Assembly (NCBI GenBank): GCA_037074705.1
Contig: CM073595.1
Coordinates: 26,255,501-26,319,500, forward strand
Direction of reading: 5' to 3'
DNA from: Zhengitettix transpicula
Lineage: Eukaryota; Arthropoda; Insecta; Orthoptera; Tetrigidae
Length of the DNA: 64,000 bases
Below, piece by piece: positions 36,301 to 47,400 of this stretch; the first letter of the stretch is position 1, and every line of letters starts with the position of its first letter. A program made the translations under genes and the position numbers. The notes beneath the pieces are model-generated. The model did not search any database. It was not told the origin of the DNA and was given only the letters and a program-made list of their open reading frames with translations.

Positions 36301-37629
36301 GTGAAATGTTACATACTACATCTAATATTTCGGTCATTAATGTTAAAAATGACATAAAATTTGATTATTTTTGTGATCTATCTGTTGTATTATATGAAAT
36401 ATGTATTTCCGTTGTTTTTCACCAATTTGAATAATACTCGTAAGAGCTGTGCCAATATAACAGTCGTGTAGGCCGCAAACCGCACGTTAGAAATTTTGTC
36501 AACATAAATTATTTTTATAACAAATTGTAAGTAAGACTAAAAATTATATTTATACGTAATTGTATTTTTAAATTATCATGTATGCAAGACTTTCGTTTCT
36601 GAATTTATTTGTTTAGATAGCATAATGTAAAAATTATACACATGAAGAGGTCCCAATCAGAAACGAAACGTCTTGTTTCATATTTCTTATATTTTAAATT
36701 GAATAATTTAATTTTTTTCCTGACTAATAGGTTTCTATTTTCATTATTTAATTTAATTATGAAGTCAGATTGTTATAGTTGCTAAATTGCAGAACCTAAG
36801 GTCTAGTTGCCTAAAGGAAATGGAAAAGGTGGAGGCTTCTGAAATAAGTGGTACAGGAGTTGACCTTCACGAGTTGAACCTAACAGTGATAAACAAAATA
36901 TTTTTTAGCTACCGGCACTCATTGAAATTTTATATGATGTATCATCACATTTTATAGATACTTTCAATTGTTATTATTTATAAGAGCGAAAACAATTTTT
37001 ATAATATATCTAAATTAAATTATTGAAACAATATTGAACTTGATCTGATCAGAATAAGAGAAGAAAATTTGTTGCTTTGGCCCGCTGACGTAAGTGTACA
37101 AATAATTTTGACGGGCGCGGCGTGTTCGTGAGTGGGCGACAGACAGGCGCGGACTGGCGGTTCTCGTCCGCCAGAGGCGCCCGTAGCGGATACCCGCGAC
37201 CACGGCCCGTCAGAAAAATCCGCTCGTGTATGGCTAGCTAATGAGTTTGTGTTGTTTTCCGCAGAGGCGGCCCGCGTGCTGGAGTTCTGCAGCACGTGCG
37301 CAGCCGGGTGCAGTCCGGTGACGGCGCTGAGGCGGCTGGGGGTGCTGATGAGCGACAGCCACGAGAGTCTGCGCGTGCTGTACGAGTGCAGCCACCCCCT
37401 GCTGGACTGCTTGGTCGAGCTGGGGACTGGCGCCTGCCTGGGAGCGCGGCTCACGGGGGCGGGCTGGGGTGGCTGCTCCGTCGCCCTCGCCACGCGCGAC
37501 TCGTGCACCTACTACGTCGACATGCTCAAGAAACACTTCTATGACGCCCGCGCCAGAAACCGCAACGTGGACTCTCTGCTCTTCGTCACGGAGCCTGGTG
37601 CAGGCGCCGCCATCTACGTTGTTGTCTAG
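27174..37629 (+). CDS. GALK2: GALK2-type N-acetylgalactosamine kinase (GHMP family)
   Basis: This cytosolic enzyme phosphorylates GalNAc (and weakly galactose) at C1 with ATP in amino-sugar salvage. Eight exons join in phase to 469 residues (human about 458): 27174-27322, 29853-30020, 30177-30381, 30454-30562, 33210-33367, 34607-34747, 35441-35555, 37265-37629. The galactokinase signature '[15 protein letters not shown]' spans residues 49-63. The ATP-binding GHMP motif '[11 protein letters not shown]' starts near 150. 'GGGMDQA' supplies the catalytic Asp201. The third GHMP motif 'LTGAGWGG' is at 411-418. The overall pattern fits GALK2 better than GALK1. All motifs and junctions are intact. 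The last exon is strikingly GC-rich compared with the others. Substrate preference is inferred from the family. Confidence 0.94.
28344..28407. repeat. Near-perfect hairpin in GALK2 intron 1
   Basis: Two 28-base arms (28344-28371 and 28380-28407) pair at 26 of 28 positions around an 8-base loop. The left arm starts GTTTCCACATGGGTACAAGA and the right arm is its near reverse complement. No longer terminal repeats are visible around it. It could be a fold-back remnant or a small hairpin RNA precursor. Confidence 0.7.
28885..29125 (+). mobile_element. tRNA-derived SINE in GALK2 intron 1
   Basis: The head contains a B-box-like GTGTTCGAATCCCAGCC at about 28931 and, upstream, an A-box-like 'CTGGCCTGTTGTGGTTTGC'. 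The body that follows is distinct from surrounding AT-rich intron and ends near 'GAGAATGAATAAG'. The RNA polymerase III promoter layout and length (about 240 bp) support a tRNA-related SINE. Its source tRNA is not determined. Confidence 0.65.
29126..29852. other. GALK2 intron 1, 3' part
   Basis: This is AT-rich intronic sequence with no recognisable element or additional exon. Confidence 0.5.
29853..30020 (+). CDS. GALK2: GALK2 exon 2
   Basis: The acceptor is TATGCAG and the donor GTGTGT. Codon 50 (Arg of 'APGR') spans the junction. The exon carries the galactokinase signature '[13 protein letters not shown]' and the start of the N-terminal sugar-binding lobe. Confidence 0.94.
30177..30381 (+). 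CDS. GALK2: GALK2 exon 3
   Basis: The acceptor TTTTCAG at 30176 is chosen over TACAG at 30165, because the latter would introduce TAA. The exon contains '[16 protein letters not shown]' and the ATP-binding loop '[16 protein letters not shown]'. The donor is GTAAGG. Confidence 0.94.
30454..30562 (+). CDS. GALK2: GALK2 exon 4
   Basis: The acceptor is TCTGTAG and the donor GTATTC. The exon encodes '[20 protein letters not shown]', including the catalytic-base Asp201. One base carries over to the next exon. Confidence 0.94.
30890..31195. repeat. Dispersed repeat, copy 2
   Basis: This is the second copy of the repeat at 455-745, in the same orientation, inside GALK2 intron 4. It has short open frames on both strands but no recognisable protein. 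Confidence 0.6.
31196..33209. other. GALK2 intron 4, remainder
   Basis: There is no exon or recognisable element apart from a short (GTAT)n-like run near 32022-32043. Base composition becomes less AT-rich just before exon 5. Confidence 0.45.
33210..33367 (+). CDS. GALK2: GALK2 exon 5
   Basis: The acceptor is TGCGCAG and the donor GTAACG. The exon encodes '[19 protein letters not shown]' and '[12 protein letters not shown]', continuing the family text 'GTKG.A..I.F.P'. It is the first exon with a clear GC3 shift. Confidence 0.92.
34607..34747 (+). CDS. GALK2: GALK2 exon 6
   Basis: The acceptor is TTGACAG and the donor GTAAAG. The exon encodes 47 residues beginning '[20 protein letters not shown]', the helical insert also seen in human GALK2 ('LLAKYKSLQWDKVLRLEEVQ'). 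Confidence 0.92.
35441..35555 (+). CDS. GALK2: GALK2 exon 7
   Basis: The acceptor is TGTCCAG and the donor GTGAGT. The exon encodes '[18 protein letters not shown]' and '[12 protein letters not shown]', matching the family's 'FKLYQRA.HV'. One base carries over. Confidence 0.92.
35600..36030. repeat. Unclassified GC-richer block in GALK2 intron 7
   Basis: The block is compositionally distinct from the AT-rich intron and open in several frames, but I recognise no protein. It is probably an inserted repeat; no terminal repeats or target duplication are evident. Confidence 0.35.
36642..36672 (+). repeat. Degenerate hammerhead-like module
   Basis: 'ATGAAGAGGTCCCAATCAG' is followed by 'AAACGAAACGTC'. 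The layout is that of the modules at 11191 and 25230, with the first core base and part of the stem changed. Confidence 0.4.
37265..37629 (+). CDS. GALK2: GALK2 terminal exon
   Basis: The acceptor is TTCCGCAG. The exon begins '[10 protein letters not shown]', contains '[13 protein letters not shown]' and ends '..[10 protein letters not shown]' TAG. It is very GC-rich, with most third positions G or C. The frame is also open upstream to 37132, but that part is not family-like and is read as intron. Confidence 0.94.
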
Positions 37630-38263
37630 ACAGCGCGACTCCGCCCCCCTATATCCTTAATCGCAATTATACGCTTATACATCCACCCTGTGAAGATGTC
37701 CTATCAATTGCGGTAAATGAGTTAGGGTCGGAGGCCACTTCATAAGGATGAGTCCAACGTTTCATAAAAGTATAAGACCAATTTTTACTTACGCAGATAG
37801 CCTGTATCCTCTCACTATATTATTACATTGCTACAGTTTTATTTTATGGATTTAAGTACGGAAATATCAGTTTTCATCCCGGTATTTACGTAAATTTGTC
37901 GCTAGAAATCTGGAATATTGAATACATGATTGTCTGTGTATAAACATTCACGAAGTAATACTCGTCACTGAAATCCAAGATATCGACGATTCCACCGAGT
38001 ACCTTCACGCGAGATTTATTTGGACTCTCCAATTCCAATTGAAGTTTGCGTCAGACGTTTAAAATTTATGACTCCCATTACATTACATTAAAACTTAGTC
38101 AGGAGTGCTTCGGATCCGTAAATTTGCGTAGTTGTGTCATTGGCGGACGATATGACGCGTGTAACCTAGTCGCGGGGGCGGAGACGACTTACGGGTCCGT
38201 GTGAGCAGACTTCCTGTGCGGGCTGTTTTCGAGACAGCTATACCAATGAAAATTAGTTAGAGA

Positions 38264-38269
38264 AATAAA
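38264..38269 (+). terminator. Candidate GALK2 polyadenylation signal
   Basis: This AATAAA is 635 bp downstream of the stop codon and the first clear consensus on this strand. Because the receptor gene converges from the right, the 3' ends must lie within this 1.7-kb interval. Confidence 0.4.
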
Positions 38270-38339
38270 ATGAGTTACCCAACTGTGTTTGATTTACTTA
38301 TCTACGTCTATCCTTAATGCCCTTCGGCAGCATTCCTAA

Positions 38340-38535
38340 CTTTCCTCTGATTCGAATTACTAATTTTCAATATTAAATATCGGTCTGATGCGAGGCCTCG
38401 ATAGCGGACTCTGGAATAAGCTGAATCTTGTAGGTTTATTTTGATAACGAGTGTTCGAAGTATTGTGCTGAGCTCTGATTAACCCCTTTCCCTGAAGACG
38501 AGCAGAGTTTTTACTGTTAGAAACGTAGGATCATT
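38340..38535 (+). repeat. Repeat remnant with hammerhead-like module
   Basis: CTGAAGACGAGCAGAGTTTT (from 38492) is followed by CTGTTAGAAACGTAGG. GAGCAG can pair with CTGTT around the loop. It is the same subfamily as the minus-strand module at 59595-59633. Text upstream resembles 7300-7365. Confidence 0.5.
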
Positions 38536-39371
38536 CTTTCATCCTTGTCTCTTCTACTATAGACAATGGAACACACGACAAATTCTTCATTAAGGAATAT
38601 ATCTGATGTGCATCTGAGGAATCTGATTTAATGTTAACGTCGGTATATCAAGAGGAAGGGATTTCCGGCGCCAAACATCGTGCTAATAAAGAACTACACG
38701 AAAATGTCCTGTGGTACAGTAATGTTTCTGCTCTATTTAAAATATATTGGAAAACTACAGACACACCTTCATGTACCGGCGGACGTTTCTAATTACTAAA
38801 TACAATTTTCAAGCAGGTAACTTAATGTAGAAGATGAGTGAGGAACCACGATCACAGCCTTAGCCCTTTGATAAACTTCGCTTCTTTGTGCAGCTAACAT
38901 GTCAGCCACCATACGCGACAGTATTTTATATAGCATTCCAAAGGTAGAGCGAGAGACCATTTCATAAAACAATCTTTAATCAGCTCTCTAAATTTAAATA
39001 TTTTACTTCCGTTATTTGGAAATCTATCGACTTTTTCGATTTGATTTGTCCGACAGATTGGGTGCTATTTTTTTTTGTTAATATACAGTCTATGGAGGAC
39101 CAGAAACTACCGAGACTCTTGCCGCATATCAACGATTACACATTCTAGTACTTAAAAAAAAACACACGAGGCTTGTGTGGCGATTGCACTCAGCGTGTTT
39201 TCTGTGACTGCTTTTATTTAAGAAAGTGATGGACTTCAACCTTGGGGTTTGTATTAGGGCTTTATTCTAGCATATGCGTGAATGATTTGTCGGAAACCAG
39301 GGTAACTGGAAAACTCCACGTCACGAGGCATCGTTGGGTACTTCATAGTGCACTGTAGATTCACTGAATTA

Positions 39372-39699
39372 TTATTTATCGTAGGTGGTTTGATCAGACA
39401 GGTTGTCTGTGTCAGAAAGTTGCGGGGGGATGTATTCTTCGTCCGCTGTTTCCTCGCATACCTCGATAGCGTACTTTTCTTTATGGCAACGAGGGTGAAG
39501 ATTGAAAATGTGAGATAATCTCGTGTGTTCCATCGCGAGTAGAAAGACGGATGCGATCATCCCTGTCAGGAGTAGAGCAAATACCGTCACCACGTTGTTG
39601 AATCCCAAGGTTTCGAAAGCTTCATCGAAGTTGTCGACTTTAGGCCAGATGTTGTTCGCAGTTCTTTTGAAGACGCCGATTTCCCTGTGTTGTAGTAAC
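39372..39699 (-). CDS. IR terminal exon, M3 and tail
   Basis: The acceptor is GATTGCAG. It encodes 'LLQHREIGVFKRTANNIWPK', then 'LGFNNVVTVFALLLTGMIAS' and 'VFLLAMEHTRL' (M3), and an acidic tail of about 50 residues ending 'SDQTTYDK' TAA. This is the standard IR C-terminus. Confidence 0.88.
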
Positions 39700-41445
39700 C
39701 TGCAATCAAAGAAGAATTCGTCGTAAGTTTTACCACGTGAAGGAAAGCGGACGTATAAAAGAAGTGCAACGAGTCTCGACGTCCTATCCCTTTTATCACT
39801 ACTGCGTCAGCACAACATAATTTCCTGTGTATTAGCTCACATTTACCTCTCCTATTGCGTTTTACAGCCACTTTAATTTTCTTATGCATCTAATACAAAC
39901 CACGGAACAAACGATATCGTACGATGGTGATTTAACTTCAAAATCACACTGCAGACGATGAAAGTTTTTTTTGTGTCATTTCGATGGTTTTTCTTTCAAA
40001 TGTGATGGGGCTTGTGTTGTGGATACGAAAAAGTTGTAATAGTCAATATAATATTTTGGATTACCGATTTCATGATAGCGCTCTTATATAGTAAGTGATA
40101 AATAGGATCTATTTAGTATTATAAGTAAATAATTAAATGTCCGTTAGTCATAAAAATTTATTGCAACTATTTATATATATATATATATATATATTGTAAT
40201 GCCTTGAAGGAAAGGCATTGTTTCAGATGGTCTTGGCCGTCAGAGGAAGTTGTAATGTTGTGTACTTAGGATTGGTATTGAGAATTCAGAGCAAGGGTGG
40301 CCTGTCGCAAGATAAATCTGTTGAGGCAGGCATTGTTTCTGATTAATGGCCTGGACAGTTCAAAGAACAGTTTGTAATGTTATTTACATAGGATTGAGGA
40401 TGCAGTTTGGGCGGTCTGGAGAATTTAGAACAGTGCACGTGCGTGCGGGGGTGAGAAGACAAGTCCAAAGTAATTGAGGGTGCAAAGACAAATTAGACCT
40501 GTCTCGATTGTCGGCTTTGGGCAAGACAGAGTGGCTAGATATTTGCTAACTAAGGAACTGCAGCTGAAGAATGTAAATCTCGGGATAATGGAGGAAACTG
40601 TCATCGGGAAGTTGCGACGTAGTTTTGGAACAAAGGAAAAAGGAAGGAACTGGGATATATAAGCAAGAGCGGCTTTTGAAAAAGTTAGTTGAGTGTTGGA
40701 GTTAGAGTTGTGGAGGCGTACGGCGAGCACCGAGAATGGAGAATTGTGAGTGAGATAGGTATGCTACGAACACCAAAGAATGACTAAGACAGACATCGTT
40801 TAAGGGAGGAGAGAAATAGCAAAATTACTCAACGATAAACATTTTTTTGTATGCTGAAGTCTAATCTGTTGTAATATCAAAATTAGACCACTGTCTTCGA
40901 TGGTAGGAGACCAGGACACTGCATCCAGCGTCGAGTAGTTTCACCACGAGCAAGTGAGATGTCCTTCACGAACAGAAACCAGCTTTCATCAAACCAACAG
41001 TGTGTGTTAGAGTCAGTGTTTAAAACGTCCAGTATATAAAGTGTGTGTCTACGAACGAGCCAAATTTTCCTGAGTAATCGTAAGTTGAAATTTCATGGTA
41101 TTAATATGTGTAAACGGAATTAAAAGATACAATCAGATATCGTTCTTTTCTTTTGTGTTAATAAAATAAACTCTTTAAATTTAGAATCAATCTGGTAGAA
41201 TAAGTTTGTCAATAATTTTCGTGTATGTCTAGACAAATAAATATTTCTTTTTAATTTAAAGATAAATGTTGGGTTCTTTGATTAAGTTAAATGTTCTGTC
41301 CGTTATCAAACCCAGGAAAGACCCATGAGAGATTGAGATCCTTTTTTTTATAATTTTAAATTGTATAAATTGCCAATTTTTGATAAATAAAAATTGTTTG
41401 TTGTTTATAAATATTAATCTTTTTATTAAGACACCCGTATATATT

Positions 41446-41489
<44 letters not shown>

Positions 41490-44400
41490 AATGCCAATTA
41501 ATTAGGCCATTAATTGTTTTTATTAAAATTTAATTGTAGCGGCAGGAGCTTCCAAAGCGACAATGGAGTCAGGCTCTGTTACTTTGTCGGAAAGTCAAAA
41601 TGGCGTATGCGCGCTAAAACTGGAGAGCGCTAAGAGTTAGTTAGTGGCGGGACATTACAGAGAACGGAACGAATAATACTAGAGCAGAGACTAGCCGTGG
41701 TTTAATGTATTATTATTAAACAAAGTTGTGAGTTGAAGACAAAGTAAAAACATTCACGGAAGCATTACATCGAAACTTGCTAAGTAAAAGCAGTTTTACG
41801 TTTGTAGTCAGCCAGGAAAGGAAGTCAGCAGTTAACGTCCATAGCAAGCCAGGAAACATAAAGTTGCAGTTTTGAGTCCCAAGCGGTAAAAAGACTAGCA
41901 ACTCTATGAATCACAGGATTCATACAAGGCAAGCGGTCTCCAGATAGCTGCCAAAAAGGAGGATCATCCGAGTTCCTGGGAGCATATCAAGGTTGACTTA
42001 AAGAGTGTAAAATCTGTGAGCCGATACTAGCTAGAATCAGTGTAAATTTTTTTTTTCAATAGTGTACTTCCGAAAACAAAAGGGATGCTGGAACCAGCTT
42101 GACAGATGTGAGTAACAAATTACAAAATAATGATTTATGTAAACGTAATTAAAAGATAGAAGTCAGATTTCGTTCTATTTTAATCGTCAAGTTAATTTCT
42201 TTTCTTTTAATTTATTTCTATCGACGTATTGTTTAGGTAAATGTGATTTGTTTGTTAATAAAATTTTTAAATCGAATTGTTGTGTCCATTATCAAACCCA
42301 GTGATGGCCCTGAGAAATTAATATTTTAAATTGTAATTGTTTTTGAGTTATCGCCACAAAATGAATAAATATTTTGTTTGTTAATTTCGATCTTTTCATT
42401 TAATAAAAAGCCTTCCAGTTAATAATTTCATTTTGACGCTTAACGTGAGGTAAAATTCATTAGTTAAAAATAAATTAAACGACCTATTTATATTATTATT
42501 ACAATATATACAGGAGATTTCGACCTCTTCTATGACCTATCAGTTATTATAATATTTATCTACAATTTGGAAAGTAATAACATGCATTTATAAAGGTTTG
42601 ATAAGAATAATTACAAATTATTATAATTTTACTTACAATTTTGAACGTGATCCAGGAGTAAAAGGGTATCATAAATTTTGCTTAAATTATTTGTATCATG
42701 TTTTACATTTTAAGCTGTTGGAATGGAACGGATCTCGTCAATCTAGGAAAATTAATAAATTCTTCGTCTAAAATTCTTCCCAATCGAACATGTGATTATG
42801 GAGGTAAATGTGTTTGGACACAACTGAGAAATTCTGACTGTTTAATTTAAAATTCTTTCTATGTTCATTAACGCGTTTGTTTTAGCGGTCTCTTCGTTTC
42901 ACCTATACAGTGCAATTAGTATAATTAATTTTGTAAACCACATTATGCTTTTATAGAATATTAATATTATCTTTTAGTTTATTAACTAAATTTAGATTGT
43001 TAAATGGCTTAAATGTGATTGAAACTCCATAATTATTAAAATTGTTGTTGAATATTAGACATAAAAAGTTATGAAAATAATATTTTTATTGCTAGGATTT
43101 ATAACGGGTACAATATTAATTTTTTACTTAATATTAACCAACCTGATTATGATGTATTAGTAAATAAATTTATTGTATATGAATTAGTTGATAGAATTTT
43201 GACAACTTTATCTGAATTATCTTTACGATACTTAGGATGAGATTGTATTCTAAACTTTTTTGTGAGAAAAAGGATGGTTGGATATACACATGATTAAGGA
43301 CCCTTCCTGAATAAGGTTTTTGGTACCAATTTGTAACTATATTACTCTTTGAAACGATAATATCTAGAAAATTTATGGATTGGTCCTGCTCAATTTTAAA
43401 AGTGAATTTTTAATTTGACTGATCATTATTTAAAGTGTTGACTAAATTATTTAACTTGTATTCGGCGATAATACAAAGGATGGCACCCACATATCTGGGA
43501 AATCTACAGTAGATATTCAAGAAGCCTCCAGTTCTTGTCTCAGAAAAGAAAGTAGCTAAAGAGATTCCCATCGGGTTAAACACTAATTTGATGATATAAG
43601 GAGCTATTAAAAATTCATAAAAATGGCAAAACAGTCATTGTAGTATGGATTCCAGCTCATGAAGGTATCCATGGGAACAATATTGCAGACCTGAAGGCCA
43701 AGCTTGCCACACATCCACGCTCAAAGCCACCCCCAAGACCAACAAACACCTATAAAGATGTGTGGAAATGTGTCCAAAGTAAACTCCAACGCCAGTGGAA
43801 CAACAAATGGAGAGGAATTAAAGCTAGCAATATCCACCAAAAAATCATAGAATTTCAAGCAATAAAAATCGACCCCACAGCCACCCGAAGAGACCAGGTA
43901 GTAATATCAAGAATCAGAACTGAACATTCGAAGATGACACACCTCCACATAATCAACAATAGCCCTCCACCTTATTGAGAGCTATGCAAGTCCCCAATAG
44001 TTATTAAACATATAATAAGTGAATGTTCAAAATACGATCAAGATAGAAAACAGCTACTGGACAGTAAAAACATCAGTGAAGTGCTTCACTCAACAGAATA
44101 CCAAAGACTAATAATTAAATACCTGAAAATGATTAATCTTTACTGTGAAATATAAAGAACCTATAATAATTCATGTAAAATAAATAAGTGTATTAAGTAG
44201 TCGCAAATGACCTAGAAGTTGATGCGACTTAAATTAAAAAAAAAGTCGAATGGTCCAGGAAATTCCCCTCTAACTACGTCCAAAGTTGAACTTTGTTGAG
44301 TTGTTCTGTCATCGTGATGTTCCAGGTTGTCTCCACGGCTAGACGGAGAGTGTCTCTTGACCACTTATTCAAGATTACCGTCTGTTCCGCAACTAGTTTT

Positions 44401-47400
44401 CGCCTTATTCCTCGCTTACGGGAAATCATGTTCTATCAAAGATCATGCTGTTTTTTCCCCCCCCACTGATCCGCGACCTCACGTGATTTCCGAAAATTGT
44501 AAGACCTGAACCTCAATCAAATTTTTCTGCCAATCATCGTTTCGTGGCCTAGCAACTTGCTTTCCCACACTCGGTCAACAACTCCTGGATTGATGGTCCT
44601 GTTTGCAGGTCTCAGGACGTGTTGCTTTACTCTGTCCAGAGATTATATTCACCGTCAAGTCGTAAGCTGCCAAAGTCTCTTAACTTCGATAAGTTTTATT
44701 AATAAACTAGCTGGGTGCTCGGCGTTGACCGGGTTGTCATATATACGTTTTGACTCTATTTTCGTTTACTTTTACGTTATTTTTATGTACCGCGCCTCAA
44801 GCCGTATCCCCAAATGTGCTCACCTACCATGCCGAAAGGGGTTGAACTCATTGACCCCGAAAAAGTTTCTTTCAACGAATATATCCACCGTATAAACATG
44901 CTCTATCTCCGTCCATCCCCGCTACTGAGGGTTAAAAAAAAGTTTAATGTAATAATTAATCTCAGACACACCCATAAACAAGAATTTATCTGGAATCTTG
45001 GCTGTTTTTGCAATATTTTTATGAAACGTCCCTCCTCCCGAATCCCTCAGTGTGGTCCCCTCCCATGTCGAAATGGGGTTGAAAATATAAAGAAACAACA
45101 TAGGAAAATATATTATCAATCTAATTAACCCTGAAAATATTTATTCAACTCAAATATCGGCCGTTTTATCATGCTTGAATATTTCCACCCCCGCTCCTGG
45201 GGGGTGGTAGTCGTGTCTCACCCCGACAGTGTTTGTTTCCTAGTCTCATGGAAAAAGTGTACGAAATTTACTCGACGGGGGTAGATTTGTATGCGGAACG
45301 TACACACACACAAACACACTGTTTTATTTATAAGAAGAAATTAAGAGCGTTTCCGCCCGTGTTTCCCATTATCGTGTACAATATTTTCTACAGAAATTAT
45401 ATTCGAAAATTATAATACTTATTATTATATATAAATAAATTAATATAACAGCCTAGATTAAACGATATCAATTCAAAAATATTTTTAAATTCGTATTGAG
45501 ATGATTCTCTTTTCAGTTCCAGGTGAGATTCAACCTGTAAATACTCCTGTTTCATTTTGTTTCAGCCAATCAGGAAAAAATCTCAATTTTTTATTTTACG
45601 ATATTATTCATATTTTAAAAAAAATTGTATAAGCCGGGAAATATACTGGGAATGTGTAAAAATAAACTTTAATCCACCCTTCAATAGCGCTGAAAATGTA
45701 GTTAGAAGATTCTCGACTATTACGTCGTCCCTTCCGTTTCTCGGACGAATCAGAGTTCGATATTCAAACATTACTCCACCCTTTTGATGACGAATGTTGA
45801 CTGTTTACGTTCAGGGCCCCATTTATTTTTAAGGCCAATCCGGACTTGACCCTCAAATCCGCCATTAATCTCTCGTGATTGTCATTGGACGATTGTCGAC
45901 TTCATTGCTCTGACCATTCACGTAACACTTGAGTTTACTACAAGCTCTCAACTGCGGGGAAAATGTCGCTGCATCTCAGTGAATGATTGTTATTTATATA
46001 TCTGGGTGCCCGGCGTTGCCTGAGATGTCATTTATCCTTAACCCCGATTTGACTAAAATCTATGTAACTTTTGCGTTATTTTTATCTAACGCAACTCGAC
46101 TCCCTAAATGTGTTCGCCTCTCTTTACAATTGGTGGTGAACTAATTGACCCTGAAATAGTTTCATTCGACTAATTTGAACATGTTCGAAATTTTCCATCC
46201 CCGATACTGTGGGTTAAACCAAAATCGGCCGTTTACATTGTTTGAAAATTTCTACCCCTACCCAGTACCCCTCACCCCCGCGCGGTACCCAGTTTGTCAC
46301 AATGAAATTCAGCGACATCCATAACCCCAGAATTGACTCGAATCTCGGTCTATTCGCGTTATTTTCATGTAAAGCTCCACCAAACCCCACCCCTAAGCGT
46401 GCTCCCGTCACATGCCAATAGGGGTTGAAATTATAAACGGAGAATATCTACCGAAATATTATGAATTTAAATGATACCGAATAATATTTATTCGATGGAA
46501 AAGGCGGCCGATAAACCTGTTTGAAATTTTCCGCCCGCGTCCAACCGCACCCCTGGGGCTTAAACGGCCAATTGAATGCCATAATTAAACTCACCGTCAT
46601 CCATTACCCTGGATTTGACTCCAATCTCGGTTGTATTCGCGTTATTTTCTTGTAACGCTCGTCCACACACTCCCCTAACGGTGCTCCTTTTCCATGGTGT
46701 AAGGGGTTGAAATTATACTCAGATAACATCGGTAGAAACACTATCCATCTTATTGGCCCACGTTCCTGGGGGTGGTAGGTGTCTCTCACCCCGACAGTGT
46801 TTGTTTCCTGGTCGCAAAGAACACGTGTACGAAATTTTGTGAAATTTGCTCCACCGGTATAGATTTGTATAAGAAACACTCTGCTTTATTTATTAGAAGA
46901 TATCATATTATATGTTCTAGTTTTTACCGGTGACCGATGTATCTATCACGCTACAAATGTTTCATCGGTTTCTGTCTTAACAATAGCGTTTTAGTTTTGT
47001 TGATTTCCATTAAATATTCGAAGTCTCCATATTTGGTAATCTTGTTTAACCATATTCTATAACGTTTGATTTTAATCATTATATTTAACATAATAATTAT
47101 AATTAAAAAATTACTAACAATTTATTTATTTCTCCAAGAATATAAAATGTTTATTAAAAATTAAATATCATACTTTTTTAAATATAAAAATTTAAGAAAA
47201 TTAAAATTAATAATTCGTATATTTTAGTAAAACAATTTTGTAAAACCGTTTACAGATGAAAAAGGATTCCATTTATGAAACTTTTTCTATAATATTTTTA
47301 AAAAGTATCAAGTATTATATAAAAATTACAAAGTAACAAGGATTCAATTTATATTTTTTTATGTATTATTTATATAACAAATTATATATTCAATCCTTAT

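Noticed and set aside
37132..37264. In-frame open extension upstream of the GALK2 last exon, giving a 165-residue open frame
   Set aside because: The extension is not GALK2-like. A good acceptor (TTCCGCAG) sits at the exact family boundary and restores the phase from exon 7. High GC content explains the lack of stops.
37020..37536. Long minus-strand open frames opposite the GALK2 last exon
   Set aside because: Shadows of a GC-rich coding exon; no family resemblance and arginine/alanine-rich composition typical of antisense frames.
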